A stretch of DNA of 64,000 nucleotides from positions 124,001 to 188,000 of IMG/VR virus record IMGVR_UViG_3300035698_022190. The stretch is one strand, 5' to 3'. Shown one piece after another: positions 1 to 7,711 of this stretch (the first letter of the stretch is position 1; every line of letters starts with the position of its first letter). The DNA comes from a virus. The position numbers were made by a program, and so were the translations under genes. The notes beneath the pieces were generated by a model, which saw only the letters and a program-made list of their open reading frames with translations, was not told the origin of the DNA and ran no database searches.

Positions 1-91
1 TATCATTTTCGGCCGTTTGTAAAGATTCTTTTAGTTTAAAAATTTTCCGGTTCAACGCAGTTATCTGTTGCTGCCATGTTATTTTTGTCAT
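1..91 (-). CDS. hypothetical protein, cut by the window edge
   Basis: ATG at 89-91 opens a reading frame that runs off the left edge. The visible part begins MTKITWQQQITALNRKIFKL and is rich in Lys, Gln and Leu, as in a short coiled coil. It lies downstream of the next leftward gene with a two-base gap, so it belongs to the same operon. No family was recognised. Confidence 0.6.
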   Translation of the reverse strand, partial: MTKITWQQQITALNRKIFKLKESLQTAEND

Positions 92-93
92 AT

Positions 94-342
94 TTAATTC
101 CTATTGACTATTAAGGTGGTGTACTTTATAGCTTCATCAGCGATGTCTCCAATTTCTTTAATTGTTGACAAAGGGGGCTGTAGATCAACTACAAAATCCA
201 GCGATACAAACCGGTTTCCTACTAGCTGGAGAGTATTATTACTCCAAACCATTATGGCACCGTCAGACCCTACCCATTCATATTTTATGTCTCCTGCCTT
301 GTCGACAGAAATTGATAACGGGGCGGTCTTATCCTTCTTCAT
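94..342 (-). CDS. hypothetical protein, 82 aa
   Basis: A small soluble protein of unknown family (KAGDIKYEWVGSDGAIMVWS). Its start overlaps the end of the upstream gene by 14 nt, which suggests translational coupling in the leftward operon. It ends with TAA. No function can be assigned. Confidence 0.65.
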   Translation of the reverse strand: MKKDKTAPLSISVDKAGDIKYEWVGSDGAIMVWSNNTLQLVGNRFVSLDFVVDLQPPLSTIKEIGDIADEAIKYTTLIVNRN

Positions 343-526
343 CTACTATCACCTTACATTCTTTTTGCGCTAATTTAACGCGTTTTTGAATTGCCAAGTT
401 TTTTTCCTCTAAAGTTTTACACTTTTGGAAATAGGTTCGCAATTCATAATTTTCTAAATCGATGCCTAAATACCTAACCCCTTCATACCAGCCAAGTATG
501 TAGGCATCTTTTTCTTCTTTCGTCAT
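329..526 (-). CDS. hypothetical protein, 65 aa
   Basis: A small charged protein beginning MTKEEKDAYILGWYEGVRYL, with Lys/Glu-rich helices. It follows rtcB directly with a 6-nt gap and overlaps the next gene. The N-terminal YxLGxxEG pattern is common in small phage proteins, but no function is known to me. Confidence 0.65.
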   Translation of the reverse strand: MTKEEKDAYILGWYEGVRYLGIDLENYELRTYFQKCKTLEEKNLAIQKRVKLAQKECKVIVDEEG

Positions 527-532
527 TTTTAC

Positions 533-1717
533 TTAACCCTTTATTACTGCTAAGGGCCTTAATTTTGTGTGTATTCTAACAAGATCTTTTTGATTTTTCA
601 TAACCTCATTAATATCTTTATATGCACTTGGTGCCTCATCTAGCCTACTTGCGTCTAAATCATGGACAATATATTGATCGTCAAGAGTTTTTCGCTCTTG
701 TGCAAGATTAAGCGTTTGATTAGCTACACGTCTTCCCATTTTTCTTCCTGCACCATGTGAGCAGCTTTGAAAGGAGTCTCTGTTTCCAAGGCCTTCTACT
801 ATATATGAGTTTGTACCCATCGATCCGGGGATAATTCCTAGTTCCCCGTCACGCGCCCTCGTAGCACCTTTACGATGTACAAGTACGTTTGCACCAAAGT
901 GATTCTCCCACGCTGCGTAGTTGTGTGCTATATTTATTGTATGGCTTCCACAGTTAACGGTGCATGTACCTTTCATTACTCCCTGAAAAGCTTCTAGCAC
1001 ACGTGTCATCATTAGTTCTCTATTTGCCAAAGCAAAATCTACACAATATTGCATTTCTTCTAGGTAGGCTTTTCCTTCTTTTGTGTCTACAGGTAAAAAA
1101 GCCAAGTCAAAAGGTTTTGGCACACTAGTGTACCACTTTACGTTTTCAGCTTTTGCTATTTTATTGTAATGATCGGCAACTTGCTTTCCAAGATTGCGAC
1201 TCCCAGAATGTATCATAATCCAAATATGGTTCTGTTCATCTGATTGTACTTCTATGAAGTGATTACCGCCCCCCAGGGTTCCTAATTGTAATAATGCTTT
1301 ACCATAATTTCGCGCCACAACACTATCTGAGTCAGCCAATGAAACACTCTCTGGCATCATTTTCTCGTCTTGTGGTTTCTCATGCCAATTAAATCCTACA
1401 GGTACCAGCTCTTTTATTTTCTTTGTAAGAGACTTTAACATGCCTGTTGACACTTGACTAGCTAAATTTAAATTTGTTTTGTAGGCTAGCATTCCGCAGC
1501 CTATATCGACCCCCACGGCATTTGGTACTACAACCTTTTGGGTAGCCATTACGCCACCAATAGGCATACCGAAGCCGCAATGCACATCCGGCATTAAAGC
1601 TATGTGCTTATATGCGAATGGCAATTGCGATAGGTTTTGAGCCTGTGACATTGCTCCCGGCTCTATCTCCGGTGCCCAAGATTTTATTGGGACTCTTCCT
1701 TCTGTAAATACTCTCAT
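533..1717 (-). CDS. rtcB: RNA-splicing ligase RtcB
   Basis: This 394-residue protein is a full-length RtcB-type 3'-phosphate/5'-OH RNA ligase. The family is Mn- and GTP-dependent and seals broken or spliced tRNA. The family signatures are present in order: DVHCGFGMPIGG near residue 44, GVDIGCGM near 69, GGGNHFIEV near 149, HSGSRNLG near 171 and the guanylated-His region SHGAGRKMG near 320. Its ATG overlaps the TGA stop of the upstream gene (ATGA). Phage RtcB is thought to repair host tRNAs cut by defence nucleases. Here it sits in the same operon as an Rnl2-type ligase and an RlaP-like protein. Confidence 0.95.
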   Translation of the reverse strand: MRVFTEGRVPIKSWAPEIEPGAMSQAQNLSQLPFAYKHIALMPDVHCGFGMPIGGVMATQKVVVPNAVGVDIGCGMLAYKTNLNLASQVSTGMLKSLTKKIKELVPVGFNWHEKPQDEKMMPESVSLADSDSVVARNYGKALLQLGTLGGGNHFIEVQSDEQNHIWIMIHSGSRNLGKQVADHYNKIAKAENVKWYTSVPKPFDLAFLPVDTKEGKAYLEEMQYCVDFALANRELMMTRVLEAFQGVMKGTCTVNCGSHTINIAHNYAAWENHFGANVLVHRKGATRARDGELGIIPGSMGTNSYIVEGLGNRDSFQSCSHGAGRKMGRRVANQTLNLAQERKTLDDQYIVHDLDASRLDEAPSAYKDINEVMKNQKDLVRIHTKLRPLAVIKG

Positions 1718-1986
1718 GCTTTATATACTCCTTCAAATTCTTTTAAATCAGGGGGAAAGGCTCCAATCTTTTCAATAAGAGCGTCGTCTTCATCTGTAAC
1801 CTCATCAATAACTAAATCTTTCGAAGTGAAATTATATTTTTCCGCCATTCGTAATAAAAATGTTCTGGAATTACCTTCGCCCAATTCGTGACCCTCATCA
1901 ACAAGTCTACCATTTATAAAAAAGCCTTCCCAATCCCCTTCCTGTGTTGTAAGAACAACAACACTCCAGGGTTTTTCTTTTGTCAT
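1714..1986 (-). CDS. hypothetical protein, 90 aa
   Basis: An acidic small protein beginning MTKEKPWSVVVLTTQEGDWE. I chose the ATG at 1984-1986, not an earlier in-frame ATG at 2004, because it overlaps the TGA stop of the preceding gene (ATGA). Its own TGA stop overlaps the rtcB start in the same way. The family is unknown. Confidence 0.7.
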   Translation of the reverse strand: MTKEKPWSVVVLTTQEGDWEGFFINGRLVDEGHELGEGNSRTFLLRMAEKYNFTSKDLVIDEVTDEDDALIEKIGAFPPDLKEFEGVYKA

Positions 1987-2315
1987 TTTTCTTCCTCCAC
2001 CCATTTAGGGTTTTTAGTAAACCACACGGGTGTAATTCCCGTAGGAAAATCTTCTTCTTTTTCCATAATATAAATTCCAGCATAATCTAAAAAATATTTT
2101 ATGCTCATAAAATCATTGCTAGCTATATAAATTTCAAAACTACTTGCAGGCTGATCAGAATTTTTTATTAGATTCAATTTAAATTTTACAGCTTCTTGTT
2201 CTAAATATTTTATTGCAAGTTCTTTGGTATTAAAAAAGTAGCTGTTTCTTAATACTGAGCCATCCAAAAACCTAGTCATCTCATAATCAAGTGTTACTAT
2301 TTTCTTATTTTTCAT
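1983..2315 (-). CDS. hypothetical protein, 110 aa
   Basis: Begins MKNKKIVTLDYEMTRFLDGS, a mixed alpha/beta protein without recognisable motifs. It ends in TGA inside an ATGA overlap with the next gene, one of the couplings that show TGA is a stop here. Confidence 0.7.
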   Translation of the reverse strand: MKNKKIVTLDYEMTRFLDGSVLRNSYFFNTKELAIKYLEQEAVKFKLNLIKNSDQPASSFEIYIASNDFMSIKYFLDYAGIYIMEKEEDFPTGITPVWFTKNPKWVEEEK

Positions 2316-2317
2316 AA

Positions 2318-2695
2318 TTATCCTAATAATTTAATTGCAAAAGCGTTAATAACAATATGTAAGATATTATCCTGAGCATATAATAACCAATAGGTTAGCC
2401 AGTCTGGCAATGCCTTTAGATACCCAGTGTTTGGGTTTACATCTTCTTTCTTGTGACCATTTTTCCACCTAATAAAATGTTTTACTAAATAATAATGATC
2501 CTCTACTGCGTGCGTTGAACATATAATCAATAGAGCAAATATATTCTGAGTAATAAGTAAAAACGGTAACGTATATACTATAGCATGTACAATTGCTGGA
2601 AACCATCTTTTTGTTTTATTAGATGACATCCAATTAGTCTGTAAAACATAGTCACCAATAAAATGTGCTATGATTTGATCTGCTGTAAAAAGCAT
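2318..2695 (-). CDS. DUF3307-like membrane protein
   Basis: This 125-residue protein has about three hydrophobic helices and the pattern HFIGDYVLQTNWMSSNK followed by HAIVY and H-x-x-x-D. That resembles the DUF3307 family of small integral membrane proteins, which occurs in bacteria and phages. The function of the family is unknown. It is coupled to its neighbours with gaps of 2 nt or less. Confidence 0.7.
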   Translation of the reverse strand: MLFTADQIIAHFIGDYVLQTNWMSSNKTKRWFPAIVHAIVYTLPFLLITQNIFALLIICSTHAVEDHYYLVKHFIRWKNGHKKEDVNPNTGYLKALPDWLTYWLLYAQDNILHIVINAFAIKLLG

Positions 2696-2988
2696 TATAG
2701 TAACTCCCTCATCATTTCAGCTTCAAAATGGCCAGGATGTTTCTGTAGCACTCTTTTAACACAATGTTTGTGTACAAAAGTGTCCCATTCGCCAGAAAAA
2801 TGTAATGGTCCTGCTTCTTCACCGTGCCAACAAAACCAGCACCCACCTTGTGTGGGCGGCAGATCTCCTTTGGCCATGCCGTTACCGGCTGTAATATCCC
2901 AAATTGCTCTCATTTGTTCTTTTGTTAATTCTTTCTTTAATTCTTGTTTTACATACGCATATAGCGTGTGTTCAGTTACTTTATCCAT
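2695..2988 (-). CDS. hypothetical protein with CxxC-H pattern, 97 aa
   Basis: I start it at MDKVTEH (ATG 2986-2988), preceded by AGGAT, in preference to an ATG 21 nt upstream. The middle holds GGCWFCWHGEEAGPLHF and a later HKHCVKR, which is a possible zinc site. It overlaps the upstream gene by 8 nt. No family was recognised. Confidence 0.6.
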   Translation of the reverse strand: MDKVTEHTLYAYVKQELKKELTKEQMRAIWDITAGNGMAKGDLPPTQGGCWFCWHGEEAGPLHFSGEWDTFVHKHCVKRVLQKHPGHFEAEMMRELL

Positions 2989-3196
2989 ATCCTGGCTCCA
3001 AAAAACCATCTCTAGTTATATGCCAATTCTCATCCATATCAAAAATAATACCATTATCTGTGGCGATGGCAAGGGCATTTGTATTGTAAACTTCGCTAAG
3101 CATAAAAACTTCTCTAGCGTGTAATTTATTAAATGTGTGCAGATGCTTCATAATTTTTAGAATCTTTTTATCATCCTCACTGCCTATTTTAGCCAT
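2981..3196 (-). CDS. hypothetical protein, 71 aa
   Basis: A small protein beginning MAKIGSEDDKKILKIMKHLH with a helix-turn-helix-like spacing (KLHAREVFMLSEVYNTNALA). It may be a small regulator, but this rests only on helical pattern. It overlaps both neighbours. Confidence 0.55.
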   Translation of the reverse strand: MAKIGSEDDKKILKIMKHLHTFNKLHAREVFMLSEVYNTNALAIATDNGIIFDMDENWHITRDGFLEPGYG

Positions 3197-3642
3197 CTAA
3201 GTATCTCCTCTTTTTCCGATATATACTGGTCTACTTCAAGAAGTATATGACTGCATCCAAGTTGGTTTGTTAATTCTTCAATCCAGCTGCTCCAGTTTTC
3301 TTCTAGTAACTTTACAAATGCTGGCGCATTATTGCGTGCTATATAGCGCTCTATATAATTCTCTTTTAAATAAGGCTGTGGATATACTAAATTAAAATGT
3401 AAGCCTTCTTTAACTAGTGCATCTCTAACTTCTTTGTGACTGCTGATAAAAATAATGTCTGCCTTACCAATATTAGCTTTTATATGCTTTATATAATTGG
3501 TAGGAAAATCTTTTTTATCAAATGTAGAGCTGTCACTATCTAGAATTATTTTTCCATCTATACCCCCGAATACCGTGTAAAAATAAGATTTACCTGTGCC
3601 TGGAAAGGCTGAACATAGTTGTGTATTTTTAGACTTCATCAC
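3184..3642 (-). CDS. P-loop NTPase, putative nucleotide or polynucleotide kinase
   Basis: This 152-residue protein opens with a Walker A loop (SAFPGTGKSY, residues 11-20), then IILDSDSSTF and a Walker-B-like strand IIFISSHKEVRDAL. The later LVYPQPYLKENYIERYIARN resembles the lid region of small phage kinases. The substrate cannot be told from the sequence. It overlaps its neighbours by about 13 nt. Confidence 0.65.
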   Translation of the reverse strand: MMKSKNTQLCSAFPGTGKSYFYTVFGGIDGKIILDSDSSTFDKKDFPTNYIKHIKANIGKADIIFISSHKEVRDALVKEGLHFNLVYPQPYLKENYIERYIARNNAPAFVKLLEENWSSWIEELTNQLGCSHILLEVDQYISEKEEILRWLK

Positions 3643-3850
3643 AAAATGTCCCTAGTAAATAGGCAGATATAATTCCTTCTGATGGGGGATCTTCCAATGT
3701 TCGTACCGCAACCACATCAAGAACAAATGTATCCTTTACTAATGTTTCTGCTCCAATTACAATAAATTCAGTATCAGCTTCGATAGTGAAACGCTTATAT
3801 GCTTGGTCTGAAAATCCTACCATTGTTCTTGTTTTATATTTCTTTTCCAT
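3629..3850 (-). CDS. hypothetical protein, 73 aa
   Basis: Begins MEKKYKTRTMVGFSDQAYKR and looks like a small beta-rich protein. It overlaps the kinase-like gene by 14 nt. No family was recognised. Confidence 0.65.
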   Translation of the reverse strand: MEKKYKTRTMVGFSDQAYKRFTIEADTEFIVIGAETLVKDTFVLDVVAVRTLEDPPSEGIISAYLLGTFCDEV

Positions 3851-3891
3851 AACTTTCCTTTAAATAAGGGGCAGTTTCCTGCCCCTGTAAA

Positions 3892-4308
3892 TTAAAACGT
3901 TCTAAGCTTTCCGTCTTTCCATATTTTTATTTGCTTACCAAATAGTTGAGTCCACCAACAAAGTTTCTTGATGTTCACAGTCTTTTGATTAGAGGTAATT
4001 CCTTCAAAAGTTCTTTGGATTCTTGACATATATGTCTTCGATACCCAAGCATCCAACTTCTGATTTGTTTCTTTAGCCCTAACTTTAAACGTAGATTGGT
4101 TCGCTGTGTTGTACATTGCCAAACCGAGATCAGGCTGTACAGGAATTGGTTTAGAGACAGACTTTTTAGCTGGAGCTTTTTTAGCTACTGTCTTTTTTAC
4201 AACTGTCTTTTTAGGGACTGGTGTCATTTTCGCAACTGTCTTTTTAGGAGCTGCTTTTTTTGCAACTGTTTTTTTAACAGCTGGTTTCTTTTCTTTTGTT
4301 TTTGTCAT
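3892..4308 (-). CDS. Lys/Ala-rich histone-like protein with C-terminal domain
   Basis: The start is taken at MTKTKEKK (4306-4308), as it follows the upstream stop closely. Residues 1 to about 50 are KKTVAKKAAPKK-type repeats, like the tails of histone H1 or AlgP-like proteins, so nucleic-acid binding is likely. The remaining 80 residues form a globular domain ending KLCWWTQLFGKQIKIWKDGK, which I do not recognise. The repeat codons use AAG/AAA with GCT/GTC, giving a locally repetitive DNA stretch. Confidence 0.7.
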   Translation of the reverse strand: MTKTKEKKPAVKKTVAKKAAPKKTVAKMTPVPKKTVVKKTVAKKAPAKKSVSKPIPVQPDLGLAMYNTANQSTFKVRAKETNQKLDAWVSKTYMSRIQRTFEGITSNQKTVNIKKLCWWTQLFGKQIKIWKDGKLRTF

Positions 4309-4310
4309 AT

Positions 4311-4478
4311 TTAATTCTTTTCTTCCCAATAGTATTCACAAACAAACTTATTTTTCTTTTGTTTTCCTGGTACTTCTACAAAATAAGACTGTCTATGAGG
4401 GTTTATTGGAGCTATGTGCCTATAGCACTTCTCCTTTAGTGGACATTCTGTGCCTTTGCACATAGTAATGTCTGCCAT
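4311..4478 (-). CDS. Cys-rich hypothetical protein, 55 aa
   Basis: ATG at 4476-4478, TAA at 4311. It reads MADITMCKGTECPLKEKCYR and continues to FVCEYYWEEKN. Four or five cysteines suggest a small metal-binding fold. It overlaps the start of the next gene by one base (TAATG type). Confidence 0.65.
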   Translation of the reverse strand: MADITMCKGTECPLKEKCYRHIAPINPHRQSYFVEVPGKQKKNKFVCEYYWEEKN

Positions 4479-4744
4479 TATTCCTCCACGCGTTCATAGG
4501 TTTCTTCAAAGATATCTGATTTACAGGGATAAAATTCGCCCCGGACACCTTTAATGATCCAATCGCCCTCTGTCGCAATATGTTTACCTTCTAAAGTTTT
4601 AATCATCATGGTAGCTTTATTAGATGAGGCGTCTACTAATACTGTTTGAGAGGGAGAAAGAAATTCTGCCACCTTTGGCATTGCTTCGTCCGTATTAAAA
4701 AATTGAACAGCTTCAATAACCACGGGTTTCTTTCTAAACTGCAT
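4478..4744 (-). CDS. PGDYG-type conserved phage protein
   Basis: This 88-residue protein has the hallmark layout of a common phage family: N-terminal FRKKPVVIEAVQF and C-terminal GDWIIKGVRGEFYPCKSDIF. The family is widespread in phage genomes and its function is unknown. Length matches the family. Confidence 0.75.
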   Translation of the reverse strand: MQFRKKPVVIEAVQFFNTDEAMPKVAEFLSPSQTVLVDASSNKATMMIKTLEGKHIATEGDWIIKGVRGEFYPCKSDIFEETYERVEE

Positions 4745-4981
4745 TTACTTTGGCAGTTTGCTGTCGTCATCAAAAGAAATCAAATCAAAATAGCTGTCTA
4801 ACCAGGCATATTTTTCATCTAGTTCTTTATCTGATTCAAATTTAATTATATGTGTAGATCCACCTTGCAAGCCCAAAAGTATGGTTGATTCTGGTTTTGC
4901 TTCTGTAGCTCTATGCCGCATATATGTTGCGATAGCATCTAAATTAATTCTCAGATTTTCATCGGCTTTTAACATTGCCAT
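4745..4981 (-). CDS. hypothetical protein, 78 aa
   Basis: Begins MAMLKADENLRINLDAIATY, small and acidic. It abuts its neighbours. No recognisable motif. Confidence 0.65.
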   Translation of the reverse strand: MAMLKADENLRINLDAIATYMRHRATEAKPESTILLGLQGGSTHIIKFESDKELDEKYAWLDSYFDLISFDDDSKLPK

Positions 4982-4987
4982 ATTATT

Positions 4988-5251
4988 TTATGGTTTTTTA
5001 TTATCCTTAACTCGAAAATATGGGTCAAGTTTATTTATTACTTCTATTAATCTTTTTGTTTCGGAACGAACAAGACGTAATTGGGTGCCAACTAAAATAA
5101 AAGGATCCAATAACATGCTGCGCTCTTTTGCTAAGAGCTCAAAAATACCCTGTAATTCTTGTAGATCCATACCAATTTCGTGCACACCATTGCGGAACAT
5201 TTTTTGATAAATATACTCAATATCTTCCTTTGTTATAATTGTCTCTTTCAT
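4988..5251 (-). CDS. hypothetical protein, 87 aa
   Basis: Begins MKETIITKEDIEYIYQKMFR and is predicted all-helical. Its start overlaps the TGA stop of the upstream gene (ATGA at 5248-5251). Family unknown. Confidence 0.65.
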   Translation of the reverse strand: MKETIITKEDIEYIYQKMFRNGVHEIGMDLQELQGIFELLAKERSMLLDPFILVGTQLRLVRSETKRLIEVINKLDPYFRVKDNKKP

Positions 5252-5592
5252 TTTTTAACAGTGACTTTCGGTGTACCACGCTTGACGGGCTCTATAAGAA
5301 AACCCAATGCTTTTTTTCTGGCTCCAGCTTTTCGTAGCTGCTCTGCCTGTACTTCGAGTTTTCGTGCCTCATAGGCCGCAAAAATTTCCTTATCCATTTT
5401 ATCTATTTCAAAATACACCCCTTCCGGGTCTTCACGATAGTCCCATATACCGCCCAATGTCTCGGTGTTGTCTGGGTGCGTTATAGTTTCTAAAGCTAGC
5501 CCTAGTGGGTGCAAAAACTGTCTGTTTAATTCTTGAAGATACCCAAATTGTCGAAACTCGGTTATATTCATACGTTTAATTTCTACGCTCAT
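5248..5592 (-). CDS. conserved phage protein of unknown function, 114 aa
   Basis: Contains RMNITEFRQFGYLQELNRQF, HPLGLALE and LGGIWDYREDPEG, a combination I recognise from small proteins of many phages. No activity is known. It ends in TGA coupled to the next gene (ATGA). Confidence 0.65.
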   Translation of the reverse strand: MSVEIKRMNITEFRQFGYLQELNRQFLHPLGLALETITHPDNTETLGGIWDYREDPEGVYFEIDKMDKEIFAAYEARKLEVQAEQLRKAGARKKALGFLIEPVKRGTPKVTVKK

Positions 5593-5596
5593 TGTT

Positions 5597-5986
5597 TTAA
5601 ACCTTTTTTGTTTTCATTAATGTTTCCTCGTCATCTTCCGGCGTAATTAATAACCTTGCTGCCGGAACATCTAACATAGGTAAATCTTTTGTTTTTATTG
5701 TTTTTGGTTTTTCTATAATAACTGCTACTGGGCTCTTTCTTGTTTTGCTCCATCCCCAGTATGCTGCTTGATTATATATACCTTGAATGTGCGCTTCCCG
5801 CTTTTTATCTTTTAACGGTGTAAAGCATTCCGGACAATTTAAAACAATTTTTTGAGGGGGGCGTCTATTTAAGTATACAGTGTCTGATTTCTTTACAGGT
5901 AATCCGCAACAGGTCTCTTCATCTAAGTGAGAGGCCTTCGTTACTTTGTGTAAATATTTGCCGCCCTTTACTACAATGTATTTCAT
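5597..5986 (-). CDS. putative zinc-binding protein, 129 aa
   Basis: Cys/His positions (THKVTKASHLDEETCCG, then NCPECF) suggest a zinc ribbon in the N-terminal half. The C-terminal half has the basic stretch KPKTIKTKDLPMLDV. Function unknown. Confidence 0.6.
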   Translation of the reverse strand: MKYIVVKGGKYLHKVTKASHLDEETCCGLPVKKSDTVYLNRRPPQKIVLNCPECFTPLKDKKREAHIQGIYNQAAYWGWSKTRKSPVAVIIEKPKTIKTKDLPMLDVPAARLLITPEDDEETLMKTKKV

Positions 5987-5995
5987 GATTACTCC

Positions 5996-6337
5996 TTAAA
6001 AAGGTAACTCGTCATCGAGACTCTCATTCTCTTCTACTATTCCCTCTGTCCGTAATAAAACTACGGTGGTCGGCTCAAGATCCTTATCCCTCATTATTTG
6101 GATAGAATCAAATTCATTTTGTAGAGTTAGTACAGCTTTCGCGGCTGTATCTATTAAAATCTTTTTAATTTGATCAAAAGGCACTTTTAGCATAGGCATT
6201 CTCGTCAGTTGTCCTTCCGCGCCATTATCACTTTGAAATTTAATAGTATCTATTTGATTTGCCGCATCGAGATCATCTCTCGCAATTCCTAGCTGTTTTT
6301 TTAATTTGTTTATATAATCTAAATCTTCTTTTTTCAT
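5996..6337 (-). CDS. hypothetical protein, 113 aa
   Basis: Begins MKKEDLDYINKLKKQLGIAR with a coiled-coil-like N-terminus and ends in an acidic tail (EENESLDDELPF). The AAGGAAAAA ahead of its ATG is a reasonable ribosome site. It lies immediately downstream of structured-RNA candidate A. Confidence 0.65.
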   Translation of the reverse strand: MKKEDLDYINKLKKQLGIARDDLDAANQIDTIKFQSDNGAEGQLTRMPMLKVPFDQIKKILIDTAAKAVLTLQNEFDSIQIMRDKDLEPTTVVLLRTEGIVEENESLDDELPF

Positions 6338-6355
6338 TTTTTCCTTTTGTCAAAG

Positions 6356-6511
6356 CAACAGAGGGCAGCTAGTATACTGCAGCAAAAAAGTATCTCTCAC
6401 CATGAGCCTTATCGGCTTACTTTGTAGATACCCACTAACAGTTAAGATCCCTAAACGTTGTTGGCCTTATACTGGTGTTTTGGTGCTAGGGTACAACCCC
6501 ACACTCTGTTG
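6356..6511 (-). ncRNA. structured RNA candidate A
   Basis: A 156-nt gap between genes is closed by a perfect 8-bp stem (CAACAGAG at 6356-6363 with CTCTGTTG at 6504-6511). Inside, on the leftward strand, further helices can be drawn: GGG-TTGTA-CCC, GTATCT/AGATAC around a GCC-GATAA-GGC hairpin, and GCAG/CTGC. The layout is a multibranched RNA. No coding frame or known family was recognised. It could be a regulatory leader for the gene at 5996-6337. Confidence 0.5.
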
Positions 6512-6516
6512 GTTTT

Positions 6517-6633
6517 CTATTTGAATTTCTCTTGTAGCCAATCCCATAAATCGTGCGCACAGGTTCCACCTTGTAGCGCATCAATTCCGAACATAGCCAT
6601 AATTATTAATACAAAAAATGTTACTGTTTGCAT
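6517..6633 (-). CDS. small secreted or membrane peptide, 38 aa
   Basis: ATG 6631-6633 with AGGAG nine bases upstream, TAG at 6517. MQTVTFFVLIIMAMFGIDAL forms a hydrophobic N-terminus that could be a signal or membrane anchor, followed by GGTCAHDLWDWLQEKFK. It overlaps the upstream Cys-rich gene by 13 nt. Confidence 0.6.
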   Translation of the reverse strand: MQTVTFFVLIIMAMFGIDALQGGTCAHDLWDWLQEKFK

Positions 6634-6818
6634 CTAAATATTCTCCTAAACCAGTTGTCCTCATAATACTCACAATTATTGTTTTTATTTTGTTGTGAAT
6701 ATTTGGGAGTTTTACTTTGTCTTGAAGTTGGGGTGTCTACATAACCTATAACTTTGTTACACCAGGTCCCATATTCAGAGACTTTATAATACTTACAATT
6801 TATACAATAAACTTTCAT
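6621..6818 (-). CDS. Cys-rich small protein, 65 aa
   Basis: I start at MKVYCINCKYYKV (ATG 6816-6818), which overlaps the TGA stop of the upstream gene, not at the distant upstream ATG. Cysteine positions (CINCKYY, WCNK, CEYYE) suggest a small zinc-binding protein. Confidence 0.65.
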   Translation of the reverse strand: MKVYCINCKYYKVSEYGTWCNKVIGYVDTPTSRQSKTPKYSQQNKNNNCEYYEDNWFRRIFRCKQ

Positions 6819-6994
6819 CGCATCTCTCTTCCTATACCAATTGCTAGGGCTAAAATTATTAAAGGTATTAGTACAAACGGCGCTAGTACTACCAATGAGA
6901 GGAATCCGCAGACTAATGCCGCAAACGCAAAACAACCCCCCACTATAGCAACCATTACCCCTAGTCCTTTTATTCCATCTATTAAAATTTGCAT
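6815..6994 (-). CDS. small membrane protein, 59 aa
   Basis: ATG 6992-6994, TGA 6815-6817. Two hydrophobic helices are separated by a short turn (GVMVAIVGGCFAFAALVCGF and SLVVLAPFVLIPLIILALAI). The TGA stop overlaps the next start (ATGA). Function unknown. Confidence 0.65.
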   Translation of the reverse strand: MQILIDGIKGLGVMVAIVGGCFAFAALVCGFLSLVVLAPFVLIPLIILALAIGIGREMR

Positions 6995-7010
6995 CTTATT
7001 TGTTCCTTCT

Positions 7011-7283
7011 TTATGTTGTTGCTGTGGATGTTGTCCAGGTTACCGTGCTATCTGATATCCACATATCCCCTGCAGTAATGACGGGCATATCTGGGTTACC
7101 TATTTCCCACCGTTCACAAGAATCAGAAAGTTTTCTACTGTCCACGCCATACCTCAAACACTTTCCATTTGCTTTACATCCGGACAATTTTTCCGTGTAA
7201 TACTGAAAATGTTTACAAAAAGCACATGTTTCTGTTTGATAATAAAAAGAACTCGGGGCAGCTGTGCTTGATGTTCCGTCCAT
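7011..7283 (-). CDS. Cys-rich hypothetical protein, 90 aa
   Basis: Has CAFCKHFQYYTEKLSGCKA with further CLRYG and DSCERW, a spacing typical of small zinc-binding phage proteins. The C-terminus is Thr/Val-rich. No specific function. Confidence 0.6.
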   Translation of the reverse strand: MDGTSSTAAPSSFYYQTETCAFCKHFQYYTEKLSGCKANGKCLRYGVDSRKLSDSCERWEIGNPDMPVITAGDMWISDSTVTWTTSTATT

Positions 7284-7284
7284 T

Positions 7285-7503
7285 TTACCAATCTATGTCT
7301 GCAACCGCAAGCCCTGTAATTATAACCGCCAAAAATACTACTAATACCGGTATAAAAATAAACCACAATGTTTGGATCCCAGTCCATATTAATATAGAAA
7401 GGCCTATGGTTATAAATCCTACCCAAAATAAAACTTTTAAAAATAGATCCCAAGTTTCTGAATGGGAGCTTTTAAAGCTTTCTAAAAATTGAGGTAATTC
7501 CAT
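7285..7503 (-). CDS. small membrane protein, 72 aa
   Basis: Start set at MELPQFLESF (7501-7503), which has AAGGAG seven bases upstream. Two membrane segments follow (LFLKVLFWVGFITIGLSILI and TLWFIFIPVLVVFLAVIITG). Its stop abuts the next gene. Function unknown. Confidence 0.65.
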   Translation of the reverse strand: MELPQFLESFKSSHSETWDLFLKVLFWVGFITIGLSILIWTGIQTLWFIFIPVLVVFLAVIITGLAVADIDW

Positions 7504-7513
7504 CGTTTCTCCT

Positions 7514-7711
7514 TCATTTTTCTGTGAGGCGATCATTCCACCGTCTCTTTGCGTCCTTTCGAGTACGAGCCCTAACCATGGTAGTGTGCGTACTGCCTTT
7601 ACAACTAACCTCCCAATGATCATGCTTGCCCGAAGGCCAAAATATGTTTTTAACCCTGTATAATTCCGGGTACCCACCACAGAAGCAACAGGGTTTTAAT
7701 TTTGTAGTCAT
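7514..7711 (-). CDS. Lar-like zinc-ribbon protein
   Basis: This 65-residue protein has CCFCGGYPELY near the N-terminus, WEVSCKG in the middle and RKDAKRRWNDRL near the end. That is the pattern of the Lar (restriction alleviation) family of small zinc ribbons. Lar modulates type I restriction in the Rac prophage, but most phage homologues are untested. Confidence 0.65.
   Translation of the reverse strand: MTTKLKPCCFCGGYPELYRVKNIFWPSGKHDHWEVSCKGSTHTTMVRARTRKDAKRRWNDRLTEK

Noticed and set aside
4096-4465. Rightward Phe/Cys-rich ORFs opposite the Lys/Ala-rich gene
   Set aside because: They are the antisense shadow of KKTVAKKA repeats.
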